In this document: one piece after another, positions 1 to 4,713 of the stretch
Position numbering within the stretch: the stretch's first letter is position 1
How the letters are laid out: each line of letters starts with the position of its first letter
Assembly (NCBI GenBank): GCA_012026715.1
Contig: VEPB01000344.1
Coordinates: forward strand, 1 to 5,385
Origin: Methylococcaceae bacterium
GTDB taxonomy: Bacteria > Pseudomonadota > Gammaproteobacteria > Methylococcales > Methylococcaceae
Length of the DNA: 5,385 bases
Reading direction: 5' to 3'
Position numbers and translations under genes: made by a program
Notes under the pieces: model-generated
What the model saw: only the letters and a program-made list of their open reading frames with translations
What the model was told of the DNA's origin: nothing
Databases searched by the model: none

Positions 1-594
1 GAACGGCGAACCGATGGCCAGCACCCACTCGCCGACGCCGATCCGGCCGGGATCGCCCAGTTTCACGGTGGGCAGATCCTTCGCGTCAATCTTCAGCACG
101 GCGGTGTCGGTCGGCTTGTCGACGCCGATCACCTTAGCCTTGAACTCCCGCTTGTCCGTCAGCTTCACGGTGACGTCGGAAGCGCCGTCGACGACATGGG
201 CGTTGGTGATCACCACACCGTCATCGCGAACAATGAATCCCGAGCCCATGCCTTGCACCGGCATGCCACCCGGCGGCATCTGCGGCTGGAATTGCCGGAA
301 GAATTGCTGGAACGGGTCGTTGGGGTCGAATTCAGGCAGGCCCCGGTCGGCGATCTGACGGGTACCGCTGACGCTGATGTTGGCGACCGCTGGACCGTTC
401 TGGGCGACGATGGCCTCGAAATTCGGTAGGGCCATCGCCACGCCGGGTGACGAAGACGACGCAGCCACTTGATTCGGCGCCACGTTGGCGGTCGCCGGCG
501 CAACGACTGGCTTGCCAACGTAGGCATAACTCGCCGTCAGCCCGCCGATGACGGCAGTCGCAATAATCGTCTGTTTTAGAAGCTTCGGACTCAT
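1..594 (-). CDS. degP: Do-family (DegP/DegQ/MucD-like) periplasmic serine protease, N-terminal part
   Basis: The gene runs off the left edge; 198 N-terminal codons are present. Residues 1-24 look like a signal peptide: two lysines (4, 7), a hydrophobic stretch at 9-22, and a possible signal peptidase site after SYA (22-24), so export to the periplasm is inferred. A Gly/Pro/Gln/Phe-rich stretch (about 85-115) matches the LA-loop region of this family. The trypsin-like fold then begins with GMGSGFIV. His133 in ITNAHVV and Asp163 in TDTAVLKI are the first two catalytic residues, 30 residues apart as in Escherichia coli DegP (His105, Asp135). The catalytic serine and PDZ domains lie outside the window. 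Known role of the family: degradation and chaperoning of misfolded envelope proteins. The ATG at 594 has GGAG (601-604) six bases upstream. The choice among degP, degQ and mucD cannot be made from this fragment; the symbol is a family label. Confidence 0.93.
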   Translation of the reverse strand, partial: MSPKLLKQTIIATAVIGGLTASYAYVGKPVVAPATANVAPNQVAASSSSPGVAMALPNFEAIVAQNGPAVANISVSGTRQIADRGLPEFDPNDPFQQFFRQFQPQMPPGGMPVQGMGSGFIVRDDGVVITNAHVVDGASDVTVKLTDKREFKAKVIGVDKPTDTAVLKIDAKDLPTVKLGDPGRIGVGEWVLAIGSPF

Positions 595-660
595 GTTGTT
601 CTCCAAATCGATCGGAACCACGTTAGGTTTCGCGGTGGATACAACAATAAAATGAAGTGA

Positions 661-676
661 TTAACGCTGACTTAAC
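661..676 (-). promoter_or_regulatory. possible response-regulator direct repeat upstream of the protease gene
   Basis: TTAAC occurs at 661-665 and again at 672-676, start to start 11 bp (GTTAA-N6-GTTAA on the gene's strand). An 11-bp period is typical of tandem binding by OmpR/PhoB-type response regulators, and envelope protease genes are often under such control (for example CpxR, GTAAA-N5-GTAAA). The repeat lies about 70 bp upstream of the start codon. I found no convincing -35/-10 pair next to it, so regulation is inference. Confidence 0.3.
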
Positions 677-950
677 CGTCCGCCAAGGAATTTTTCGTTA
701 GACTGGAAATGGCCAATGACGGAACGATTAAGGTCAAGAAAATGGAATTCCTGCAGGCGCAGAAAAATGACAGGTTGGTTGGCTGCTAGCCGCTGATATG
801 GCGGTCGGTGGGCTGTTTGCGCTGACGAGAGGATTCAGATGGTCTTTGGGCTCATGCCGACCAAAACTTGCCCGTGGCACCCCTTGACCAGGAATGGCAG
901 GTAACGATTTGGTGCCGACGTTGGGCGCCGATGGTCGAGTGGGAAGTCCT

Positions 951-980
951 CGGTCTTATGTGGAGCGCTACATAAGGCCG
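951..980. repeat. 30-bp near-palindrome with core CTTATGT...ACATAAG
   Basis: The arms CTTATGT (955-961) and ACATAAG (970-976) are perfect reverse complements; CGG/CCG at the outer ends extends the symmetry. The centre reads GGAGCGCT, nearly symmetric. TTATGTGGAGCG (956-967) recurs exactly at 4410-4421. This shape fits a binding site for a dimeric protein or a recombinase core site; no recombinase gene is visible in the window. Confidence 0.6.
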
Positions 981-1222
981 ATGATTTGACGTCCCTGGAC
1001 GGCGATCGAACGTCAGCTACCTAGGTCCTACGGCCATTCGGACGTCTGATTCGCAAGTAGCCTGATGGCATCCTTCAGCGCACGGTGCGACCTATGCGTT
1101 CGATCTCGCCAAATATGCCCGGCGACCGCCCTCCTGAAACGGTCCAATACACGAACGTTCCGGACGGCGCGCCACGTCGTTCATGCGCCATCCCAGGGGG
1201 AAGCGGGTGAAACCGCCCGCTC

Positions 1223-1244
1223 AACGGAAGACAAACGGAAGACA
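1223..1244. repeat. perfect 11-bp tandem repeat (AACGGAAGACA x2)
   Basis: AACGGAAGACA at 1223-1233 is followed at once by an identical copy at 1234-1244. One helical turn per unit would place bound proteins on the same DNA face. It lies about 210 bp before the antitoxin promoter. It could equally be a chance duplication. Confidence 0.6.
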
Positions 1245-1272
1245 GTTAGAATACGGTAGGTCGACGGAATCC

Positions 1273-1323
1273 ATGTTCGCGCGGGTCGATTCGCGGCGAG
1301 CGGCACCCAAAGTCCGCGAACAT
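1273..1323. repeat. 9-bp perfect inverted repeat (ATGTTCGCG/CGCGAACAT)
   Basis: The arms at 1273-1281 and 1315-1323 are exact reverse complements separated by 33 bases. The pairing does not extend on either side. As RNA it would be a long-loop hairpin; as DNA it could be a paired operator. No function is assigned. Confidence 0.5.
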
Positions 1324-1456
1324 ATTCATACGACTGGCACGTTTCGAGGTCGGTATGCCTCTTGGGAATAAATCCGAACGGGAGGTTCTCCGCCAAAGGA
1401 AGAAAACAAACGAACAGCAGGGAAGGGCGGGGACTTTAAGGCGCGGCGAGGGTCTC

Positions 1457-1485
1457 TTGAACTGTACGGCAAATGGCCGTATACT
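1457..1485 (+). promoter_or_regulatory. sigma70-type promoter of the toxin-antitoxin operon
   Basis: The -35 is TTGAAC (1457-1462) and the -10 is TATACT (1480-1485), with a 17-bp spacer. The -10 matches the consensus at five of six positions and the -35 at four. It lies 21 bases before the antitoxin start and is the best promoter-like sequence in the window. Confidence 0.75.
1465..1481. promoter_or_regulatory. candidate autoregulatory operator inside the promoter spacer
   Basis: TACGGC (1465-1470) and GCCGTA (1476-1481) form a perfect dyad with a 5-bp centre. It occupies most of the promoter spacer and its right arm reaches the first two bases of the -10. DUF1778/GNAT operons are known to be repressed by the antitoxin-toxin complex through the ribbon-helix-helix domain, so this is the obvious candidate site. 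Binding is inferred. Confidence 0.65.
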
Positions 1486-1506
1486 ATCCGGCAGGAGGAC
1501 AACCCG

Positions 1507-1788
1507 ATGCCCACAGCCACCCCAACCGCCCGACTCGAAGCCCGGATTCCCACCGATCTGCATGCGTTGCTCAAGCGCGCCGCTGAACTTCAGGGGCGGA
1601 CCATGACCGATTTTGTCATTGCCGCCGTGCAAGAGGCTGCGCAGCGCGCCGTCGAGGAGTCCGACGTCATTCGTCTGTCATTGGCCGACCAGGAATGCTT
1701 TGCCCAGGCGCTGCTCGCTCCGCCGGCGCCGGCGCCGGCCTTGAAACGCGCTTTCGCCCGTCGCAAGAAGCTGCTGCGCGCCGAATGA
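1507..1788 (+). CDS. DUF1778 (TacA-type) antitoxin
   Basis: This 93-residue protein has the layout of DUF1778 antitoxins. Residues 8-50 (ARLEARIPTDLHALLKRAAE onward, with GRTMTDFVIAA) fit a ribbon-helix-helix DNA-binding domain: a basic beta strand, then two helices. Residues 57-85 (LSLADQECFAQALL, APPAPAPALKRAF) match the conserved C-terminal neutralising region, usually close to F-ALLNPPxPN-ALKRAF; the tail is strongly basic (ARRKKLLR). Known role of the family: it wraps the GNAT toxin and represses the operon. AGGAGG (1493-1498) lies eight bases before the ATG. The stop codon overlaps the toxin start (ATGA at 1785-1788), indicating translational coupling. The hexamer CGCCGG is repeated three times at 1721-1738 and encodes the Pro-Ala run. 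Confidence 0.9.
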   Translation: MPTATPTARLEARIPTDLHALLKRAAELQGRTMTDFVIAAVQEAAQRAVEESDVIRLSLADQECFAQALLAPPAPAPALKRAFARRKKLLRAE

Positions 1789-2294
1789 GTCGGGCGTCGT
1801 TCCTCATTTCGCCACTCGATGCCGCGCATGACCGCACTCAGTTCGGCAGTGGTTCCGAACCGCTAGACCGGTACTTGCGAGAAAACGTCGCTCAAGACAT
1901 TCGTCGCCGGGTCGCCGCTTGTTTCGTGGCGCTGACTGATGAGCAGCGTATCGCGGGGTATTTCACCCTGGCCTCGGCCAGCCTGCTGTTGGCCGATCTT
2001 CCGGCCAGTACCGCCAAGAAGCTCCCCCGCTACCCCACGGTGCCCGCGGTGCGGATGGGGCGCCTGGCTGTGGATCAGGCCTTCCAGGGGCAAGGTTTAG
2101 GCGGTGCGTTGCTGGCCGATGCCTTCGACCGTGCCATCCGCTCGGAGATTGCCGCCTACGCCTTGATGGTCGACGCCAAAAACGGCGAAGCGGTGGCCTT
2201 TTATCGCCATCACGGCTTCATCGCTTTACCTGAAGCACCGTTCACGCTGTTCCTGCCGCTGGCGACCGCCGTGACCGGCCGTCGCGGCGGTTAG
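1785..2294 (+). CDS. GNAT-family acetyltransferase toxin (TacT-type)
   Basis: This 169-residue protein is the expected partner of a DUF1778 antitoxin. It is a single GNAT domain. RMGRLAVDQAFQGQGLGGAL (90-109) contains the acetyl-CoA pyrophosphate-binding motif Q-x-x-G-x-G at 101-106. VDAKNGEAVAFYRHHGF (129-145) is the C-terminal GNAT motif, with Tyr140 at the position of the catalytic tyrosine known in Salmonella TacT. Known activity of the family: acetylation of the amino group of aminoacylated tRNAs, which blocks translation. The ATG at 1785 overlaps the antitoxin stop; the frame is open upstream to 1695, but that would run through the antitoxin, so 1785 is preferred. No damage is visible, so the pair looks functional. 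Which tRNA it targets cannot be read from the sequence. Confidence 0.92.
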   Translation: MSRASFLISPLDAAHDRTQFGSGSEPLDRYLRENVAQDIRRRVAACFVALTDEQRIAGYFTLASASLLLADLPASTAKKLPRYPTVPAVRMGRLAVDQAFQGQGLGGALLADAFDRAIRSEIAAYALMVDAKNGEAVAFYRHHGFIALPEAPFTLFLPLATAVTGRRGG

Positions 2295-2432
2295 GAAAAG
2301 GACCGATAAGGGGTCAATGGTGGACTACGGACTACCCTTCCTCAGCGACCCAAGATCAGGATGCTGGCGAGGGCCGGGTATCATGCGGATCGCGCTCCAA
2401 CGCATCCAACGACTGACCCGGTGCGCGACAAG

Positions 2433-2452
2433 CTCCGCGGTTCAGGGCGGGG
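2433..2452 (+). repeat. left-end subterminal hairpin of the IS605-type element
   Basis: CTCCGC (2433-2438) pairs with GCGGGG (2447-2452), with one G-T wobble, around a loop containing TTCA. The sequence closely resembles the right-end hairpin: both start CTCCG, carry TTCAGG in the middle and end in GGGGA then GGAT. CAAG (2429-2432) just before it fits the left guide position, which I recall as AAAG in IS608. TnpA is expected to bind it as single-stranded DNA. It could instead be the relic right end of an older element. Confidence 0.55.
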
Positions 2453-2463
2453 AAGGATAGCGC

Positions 2464-2480
2464 GGACGGCGTAGCCGTCC
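2464..2480. repeat. 7-bp perfect stem just beyond the tnpA stop
   Basis: GGACGGC (2464-2470), GTA, GCCGTCC (2474-2480). It sits seven bases beyond the tnpA stop codon. No T-run follows on the tnpA strand, so it is not a standard intrinsic terminator. It may protect the tnpA mRNA end or be an alternative left-end hairpin. Confidence 0.5.
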
Positions 2481-2487
2481 TTGGGTT

Positions 2488-2925
2488 TCAGTGTGGTGTC
2501 TGCTGTTGTTCAATGTACTGGCGCATGATGGAAATCGGCGCACCGCCACAACTTGAGGCGAAGTACGATGGCGACCACAGAACGCCCTTCCAGTAGCGCT
2601 TCTGGATGTCGGGCCGCTCCTTGCGCAGCAGGCGGCTGGAAACGCCCTTGAGGCTGTTCACAAGATTGGAGACGGCCACTTTCGGCGGATACTCAACCAG
2701 CAAGTGAACGTGATCGTCCTCGCCGTTCATCTCGATCAGTTGCGCCTCGAAGTCGGCGCAGGTCTTGGCGAAGATGATGCGCAGCCGGTCGAGGGCGTCG
2801 CCATCGAACACGCTGCGGCGGTATTTCGCCACAAAGACCAAGTGGACATGCATCATAAAAACGCAGTGCCGTCCATGCCTAATATCGTTTTGATCACTCA
2901 TAGACCAAGAGTATGATTGGGTCAT
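2488..2925 (-). CDS. tnpA: IS200/IS605-family transposase TnpA (HUH Y1 type)
   Basis: This is a 145-residue protein if the ATG at 2925 is used. HVHLVFVAKYRRSVF (26-40) is the typical opening strand of the Y1 transposase domain. DDHVHLLVEYPP (70-81) holds the HUH metal-binding pair His72-Val-His74. VSNLVNSLKGVSSRLLRK (85-102) is the usual following helix. WSPSYFASSCGGAP (117-130) and RQYIEQQQ (135-142) complete the domain, with Tyr137 as the catalytic nucleophile. Length and motifs look intact. Known role: as a dimer it cuts and rejoins single-stranded element ends through a 5'-phosphotyrosine. The start is uncertain: Met9 (ATG at 2901) places the domain more like the family, and neither start has a clear Shine-Dalgarno. 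The ATG at 2925 shares two bases with the divergent tnpB ATG. Confidence 0.93.
   Translation of the reverse strand: MTQSYSWSMSDQNDIRHGRHCVFMMHVHLVFVAKYRRSVFDGDALDRLRIIFAKTCADFEAQLIEMNGEDDHVHLLVEYPPKVAVSNLVNSLKGVSSRLLRKERPDIQKRYWKGVLWSPSYFASSCGGAPISIMRQYIEQQQTPH
2890..2917 (+). promoter_or_regulatory. candidate tnpB promoter, close to the start codon
   Basis: TTGATC (2890-2895) and TATGAT (2912-2917) are separated by 16 bp. Transcription would then start about at the tnpB ATG (2924), giving a leaderless or nearly leaderless message; GGG at 2919-2921 is too weak and too close to be a good ribosome site. The promoter lies within the tnpA 5' coding region, so expression of the two genes may interfere. 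Confidence 0.4.
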
Positions 2926-4144
2926 GCTACGACTTCAAGCCTACAAATACGAACTGATGCCAGACGGCCAGCAAGAGCGGCATATGCGCCGCTTTGCTGG
3001 CTCGTGCCGGTTCGTATTCAACAAAGCATTGGCGTTGCAGAAGGAACGCTACGAGCCAGGCGAGAAGAAGATCGGCTATGCTGGGTTGTGCAAGCTGCTC
3101 ACCGAGTGGCGCAATAATGGGGAAACGGCATGGCTGGCGGATGCGCCCGTTCACCCGCTGCAACAGAAGCTCAAGGATTTGGAGCGGGCCTACAGCAACT
3201 TCGTCGCCAAGCGAGCCGACTACCCACGTTTCAAGAAGAAGGGCCAGTCCGACAGCTTCCGCTATCCCGATCCGAAGCAGATCAAGCTCGATCAGGCCAA
3301 TAACCGCCTGTTCCTGCCCAAACTCGGCTGGCTGCGCTACCGCAACAGCCGGGATGTGTTAGGGACGGTGAAAAACGTCACCGTCAGCCAATCCTGTGGC
3401 AAGTGGTACGTTTCGATTCAGACTGAGCGTGAAGTCGCACAGCCTGTCCCGCAAGGTGGCGCGGTCGGCATCGACATGGGCATTGCCCGGTTTGCCACGC
3501 TCTCCGATGGCACATTCTACGCGCCGCTCAACAGCTTCAAGCGGCATGAAACCGCCCTGCGCAAGGCGCAGGAGGCGATGAGTCGCAAGTCTAAGTTCAG
3601 CAACAACTGGAAGAAGGCGAAAGCCCGCGTCCAGCGCATTCATTCCCGCATTGGCAACACCCGCCGGGACTTCCTGCACAAGACCTCAACCACGATCAGC
3701 CAAAACCACGCGATGGTGTGTATCGAGGACTTGCAGGTGAGGACCATGTCCAAGTCGGCGGCAGGCAGTACCGAGAAACCGGGGAAGAGCGTTCGGGCCA
3801 AGTCCGGCCTGAACAAAGCCATCCTCGATCAGGGCTGGTTTGAGTTCCGCCGCCAGTTGGACTACAAGCTGGCGTGGAACGGCGGGTATCTCATCGCCGT
3901 GCCGCCGCAGAACACAAGCCGCACCTGCCCGTATTGCGGTCATGCGTCGGCAGCCAACCGGCAGAGTCAAGCCCGGTTCGAGTGCGTGGAATGTGGTTTC
4001 GAGGAAAACGCCGATGTAGTCGGCGCGATCAATGTTCTCAGGGCGGGACACGCCCGTTGCGCCTGTGAAGTGAGCGGTGAGGTCATGCCGCCAGCAGCAG
4101 GAACCCACCGAAGCGACTCAGGGGCGGCTCAATGCCGCGCCTGA
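2924..4144 (+). CDS. tnpB: TnpB, RNA-guided DNA endonuclease of an IS605-type element
   Basis: At 406 residues it has the usual full length (IsDra2 TnpB is 408). The N-terminal part (1-175) contains the helical/wedge region, including RFVFNKALALQKERY (29-43) and RADYPRFKKKGQSDSFRYP (97-115). The RuvC nuclease is split: GIDMGIARFATLSDG (182-196) with Asp184, VCIEDLQV (265-272) with Glu268, and ENADVVGAINVLRAG (361-375) with Asp364. Between the last two lies a zinc finger, CPYC (335-338) and CVEC (354-357). All catalytic acids and zinc cysteines are present, so it should be active. Known role: with the element's omegaRNA it cuts DNA next to a target-adjacent motif equal to the element's insertion site, helping the element persist. 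The C-terminal 30 residues (GHARCACEVSGEVMPPAAGT onward) overlap the expected start of the omegaRNA. Confidence 0.95.
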   Translation: MLRLQAYKYELMPDGQQERHMRRFAGSCRFVFNKALALQKERYEPGEKKIGYAGLCKLLTEWRNNGETAWLADAPVHPLQQKLKDLERAYSNFVAKRADYPRFKKKGQSDSFRYPDPKQIKLDQANNRLFLPKLGWLRYRNSRDVLGTVKNVTVSQSCGKWYVSIQTEREVAQPVPQGGAVGIDMGIARFATLSDGTFYAPLNSFKRHETALRKAQEAMSRKSKFSNNWKKAKARVQRIHSRIGNTRRDFLHKTSTTISQNHAMVCIEDLQVRTMSKSAAGSTEKPGKSVRAKSGLNKAILDQGWFEFRRQLDYKLAWNGGYLIAVPPQNTSRTCPYCGHASAANRQSQARFECVECGFEENADVVGAINVLRAGHARCACEVSGEVMPPAAGTHRSDSGAAQCRA

Positions 4145-4187
4145 GCGCCGCAGGAATCTCCGGCCTTCAGGCCGGGGAGGATGTCAA
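4050..4187 (+). ncRNA. predicted omegaRNA (reRNA) scaffold of TnpB
   Basis: TnpB proteins use an RNA made from the 3' end of tnpB through the right end of the element. The scaffold should end where the element ends, at TCAA (4184-4187), and the guide should be the next 16 or so bases of flanking DNA. The GC-rich hairpin at 4158-4179 would be its final stem. The 5' boundary is a rough estimate from known examples; the 3' boundary is well founded. No dedicated promoter was identified; in known cases the RNA is processed from the tnpB transcript. Confidence 0.7.
4154..4187 (+). repeat. right end of the IS605-type element (guide, hairpin, cleavage site)
   Basis: GAAT (4154-4157) is followed directly by a hairpin, CCGGCC (4160-4165) and GGCCGG (4170-4175) around TTCA, flanked by CT and GGAG that extend the stem with a bulged G. 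A four-base linker (GATG, 4180-4183) leads to TCAA (4184-4187). In IS608 the right guide is GAAT and the right cleavage site TCAA, so both match exactly. TnpA is expected to cut after 4187. Confidence 0.8.
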
Positions 4188-4540
4188 TGAAAGAGGAAGA
4201 AAACCTTAAAATAAGGCGCCGTGAGGTGTCCAAGAGCGAATTGGTGTCTCACCTTTGGAAGTGAAGTATGTATGGCGACACTCTCGCTAATGTCAAAGAT
4301 CGCCCCAGGTAGGGAGTGACAATTCGAGTTTTCCGAAGCGGTCATTGGAGGCTGATCAGCTGCTATTGGTCACGAGTGACTGATGCGGCCGATTATGCAC
4401 ACTGCTCGATTATGTGGAGCGTCACGGGTGGAATGCTGCGAACACCGTGTGAGGCCTGGTTTTTGCCGCGGTGATGTAACCGAGCGCTCGACATAATTTC
4501 TGCGGTCGTCTGGCATGATGATTCAGTTCAGGAGGTCGCC
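4188..4540. other. gene-free stretch between the IS605 element and the small ORF
   Basis: No ORF of note on either strand. The first 16 or so bases after 4187 (TGAAAGAGGAAGAAAA) are the predicted TnpB guide. The right half (4351-4497) is crowded with palindromes and repeats, listed separately. The left half (4205-4350) shows nothing I can name. Confidence 0.6.
4351..4497. repeat. cluster of palindromes and CGATTATG repeats, possible recombination or element-end site
   Basis: Seen in order: perfect palindrome GCTGATCAGC (4351-4360); dyad GTCAC-GA-GTGAC (4369-4380); CGATTATG at 4390-4397 and again at 4407-4414, 17 bp apart; ATTATGTGGAGCG (4409-4421) facing its near reverse complement CGCTCGACATAAT (4485-4497, 12 of 13 bases). 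The 12-mer TTATGTGGAGCG is shared with 956-967. Multiple spaced copies with an inverted partner resemble arm and core sites of tyrosine recombinases or the end of an element they move. The identity of the element is not recognised, and no recombinase gene is in the window. Confidence 0.5.
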
Positions 4541-4666
4541 ATGACAGCTGCACAGGCAGGGAACGGGGCGTGTAGAAGGCGGTTCATAAGTCTGCCCAGC
4601 CCTTTCATTTATCGGCGCGCTGTGATATCAATTTCGACAGTCACGTTCCGTTCTGTCGGAACCTGA
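4541..4666 (+). CDS. small ORF with strong ribosome site, possible truncated element gene
   Basis: A 41-residue ORF starts MTAAQAGNGACRRRFISLPS. AGGAGG (4530-4535) lies five bases before the ATG, a stronger initiation signal than most ORFs this short have by chance. It follows directly the palindrome cluster at 4351-4497, the position where the first gene of a mobile element would begin. The sequence has no recognised motif, and the second half (FIYRRAVISISTVTFRSVGT) reads like a frame entered after a deletion. The likely reading is the surviving start of a gene whose body was lost. It could also be a genuine small protein. Confidence 0.35.
   Translation: MTAAQAGNGACRRRFISLPSPFIYRRAVISISTVTFRSVGT
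4635..4662. promoter_or_regulatory. two overlapping dyads upstream of the 121-aa gene
   Basis: CGACAG (4635-4640) pairs with CTGTCG (4653-4658), and GTTCCG (4645-4650) pairs with CGGAAC (4657-4662). The two pairings share bases and exclude each other as RNA; as DNA they could be operator half-sites. They overlap the end of the 41-residue ORF. No function is assigned. Confidence 0.35.
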
Positions 4667-4713
4667 TGAGGTAGCTGGCCTCGCAAAACAAACAGCCTAT
4701 GAAAGAACCGTGA

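Larger units (their letters stand above)
677..1456. other. stretch without a convincing gene
   Basis: I find no ORF here with both a plausible length and a ribosome site. Short open stretches at 709-789, 799-888 and 1065-1259 lack good Shine-Dalgarno sequences and recognisable motifs. What can be seen is non-coding structure: a near-palindrome at 951-980, a possible stem at 1202-1221 (AGCGGG/CCCGCT), an 11-bp tandem repeat at 1223-1244 and a 9-bp inverted repeat at 1273-1323. I saw no tRNA. The stretch may be decayed mobile DNA. Confidence 0.6.
2418..4187. mobile_element. IS200/IS605-family element with tnpA and tnpB (IS608-like ends)
   Basis: The element holds a minus-strand TnpA and a plus-strand TnpB transcribed away from each other, with a subterminal hairpin at each end. 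The right boundary is well supported: GAAT, hairpin, short linker and TCAA ending at 4187, matching my memory of the IS608 right end. The left boundary is uncertain. The left hairpin starts at 2433, preceded by CAAG, and the cleavage tetranucleotide should lie roughly 15-20 bases before it; TGAC at 2414-2417 is only a guess. Such elements move as single strands (peel and paste), with no terminal inverted repeats and no target duplication. Confidence 0.85.

Noticed and set aside
709..789. 26-codon ORF starting MANDGTIKVKKMEF
   Set aside because: No Shine-Dalgarno sequence and no recognisable product; probably chance.
799..888. 29-codon ORF with a hydrophobic start (MAVGGLFALTRGF)
   Set aside because: It looked like a membrane protein remnant, but it is too short, has no ribosome site and no flanking homology that I can see.
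1080..1130. Possible tRNA T-arm (GCGTTCGATCTCGCC)
   Set aside because: No matching acceptor stem, D-arm or anticodon arm could be built around it.
1246..1632. Minus-strand 128-codon ORF
   Set aside because: It runs across the toxin-antitoxin promoter and into the antitoxin gene on the other strand, has no ribosome site or motif, and its composition is typical of an antisense frame.
2322..2335. Tandem GGACTAC x2
   Set aside because: Only 14 bases, with no further copies and no link to a gene or element boundary.
3686..4108. Minus-strand 140-codon ORF inside tnpB
   Set aside because: It is antisense to the conserved RuvC and zinc-finger region of TnpB, which explains the sequence fully.
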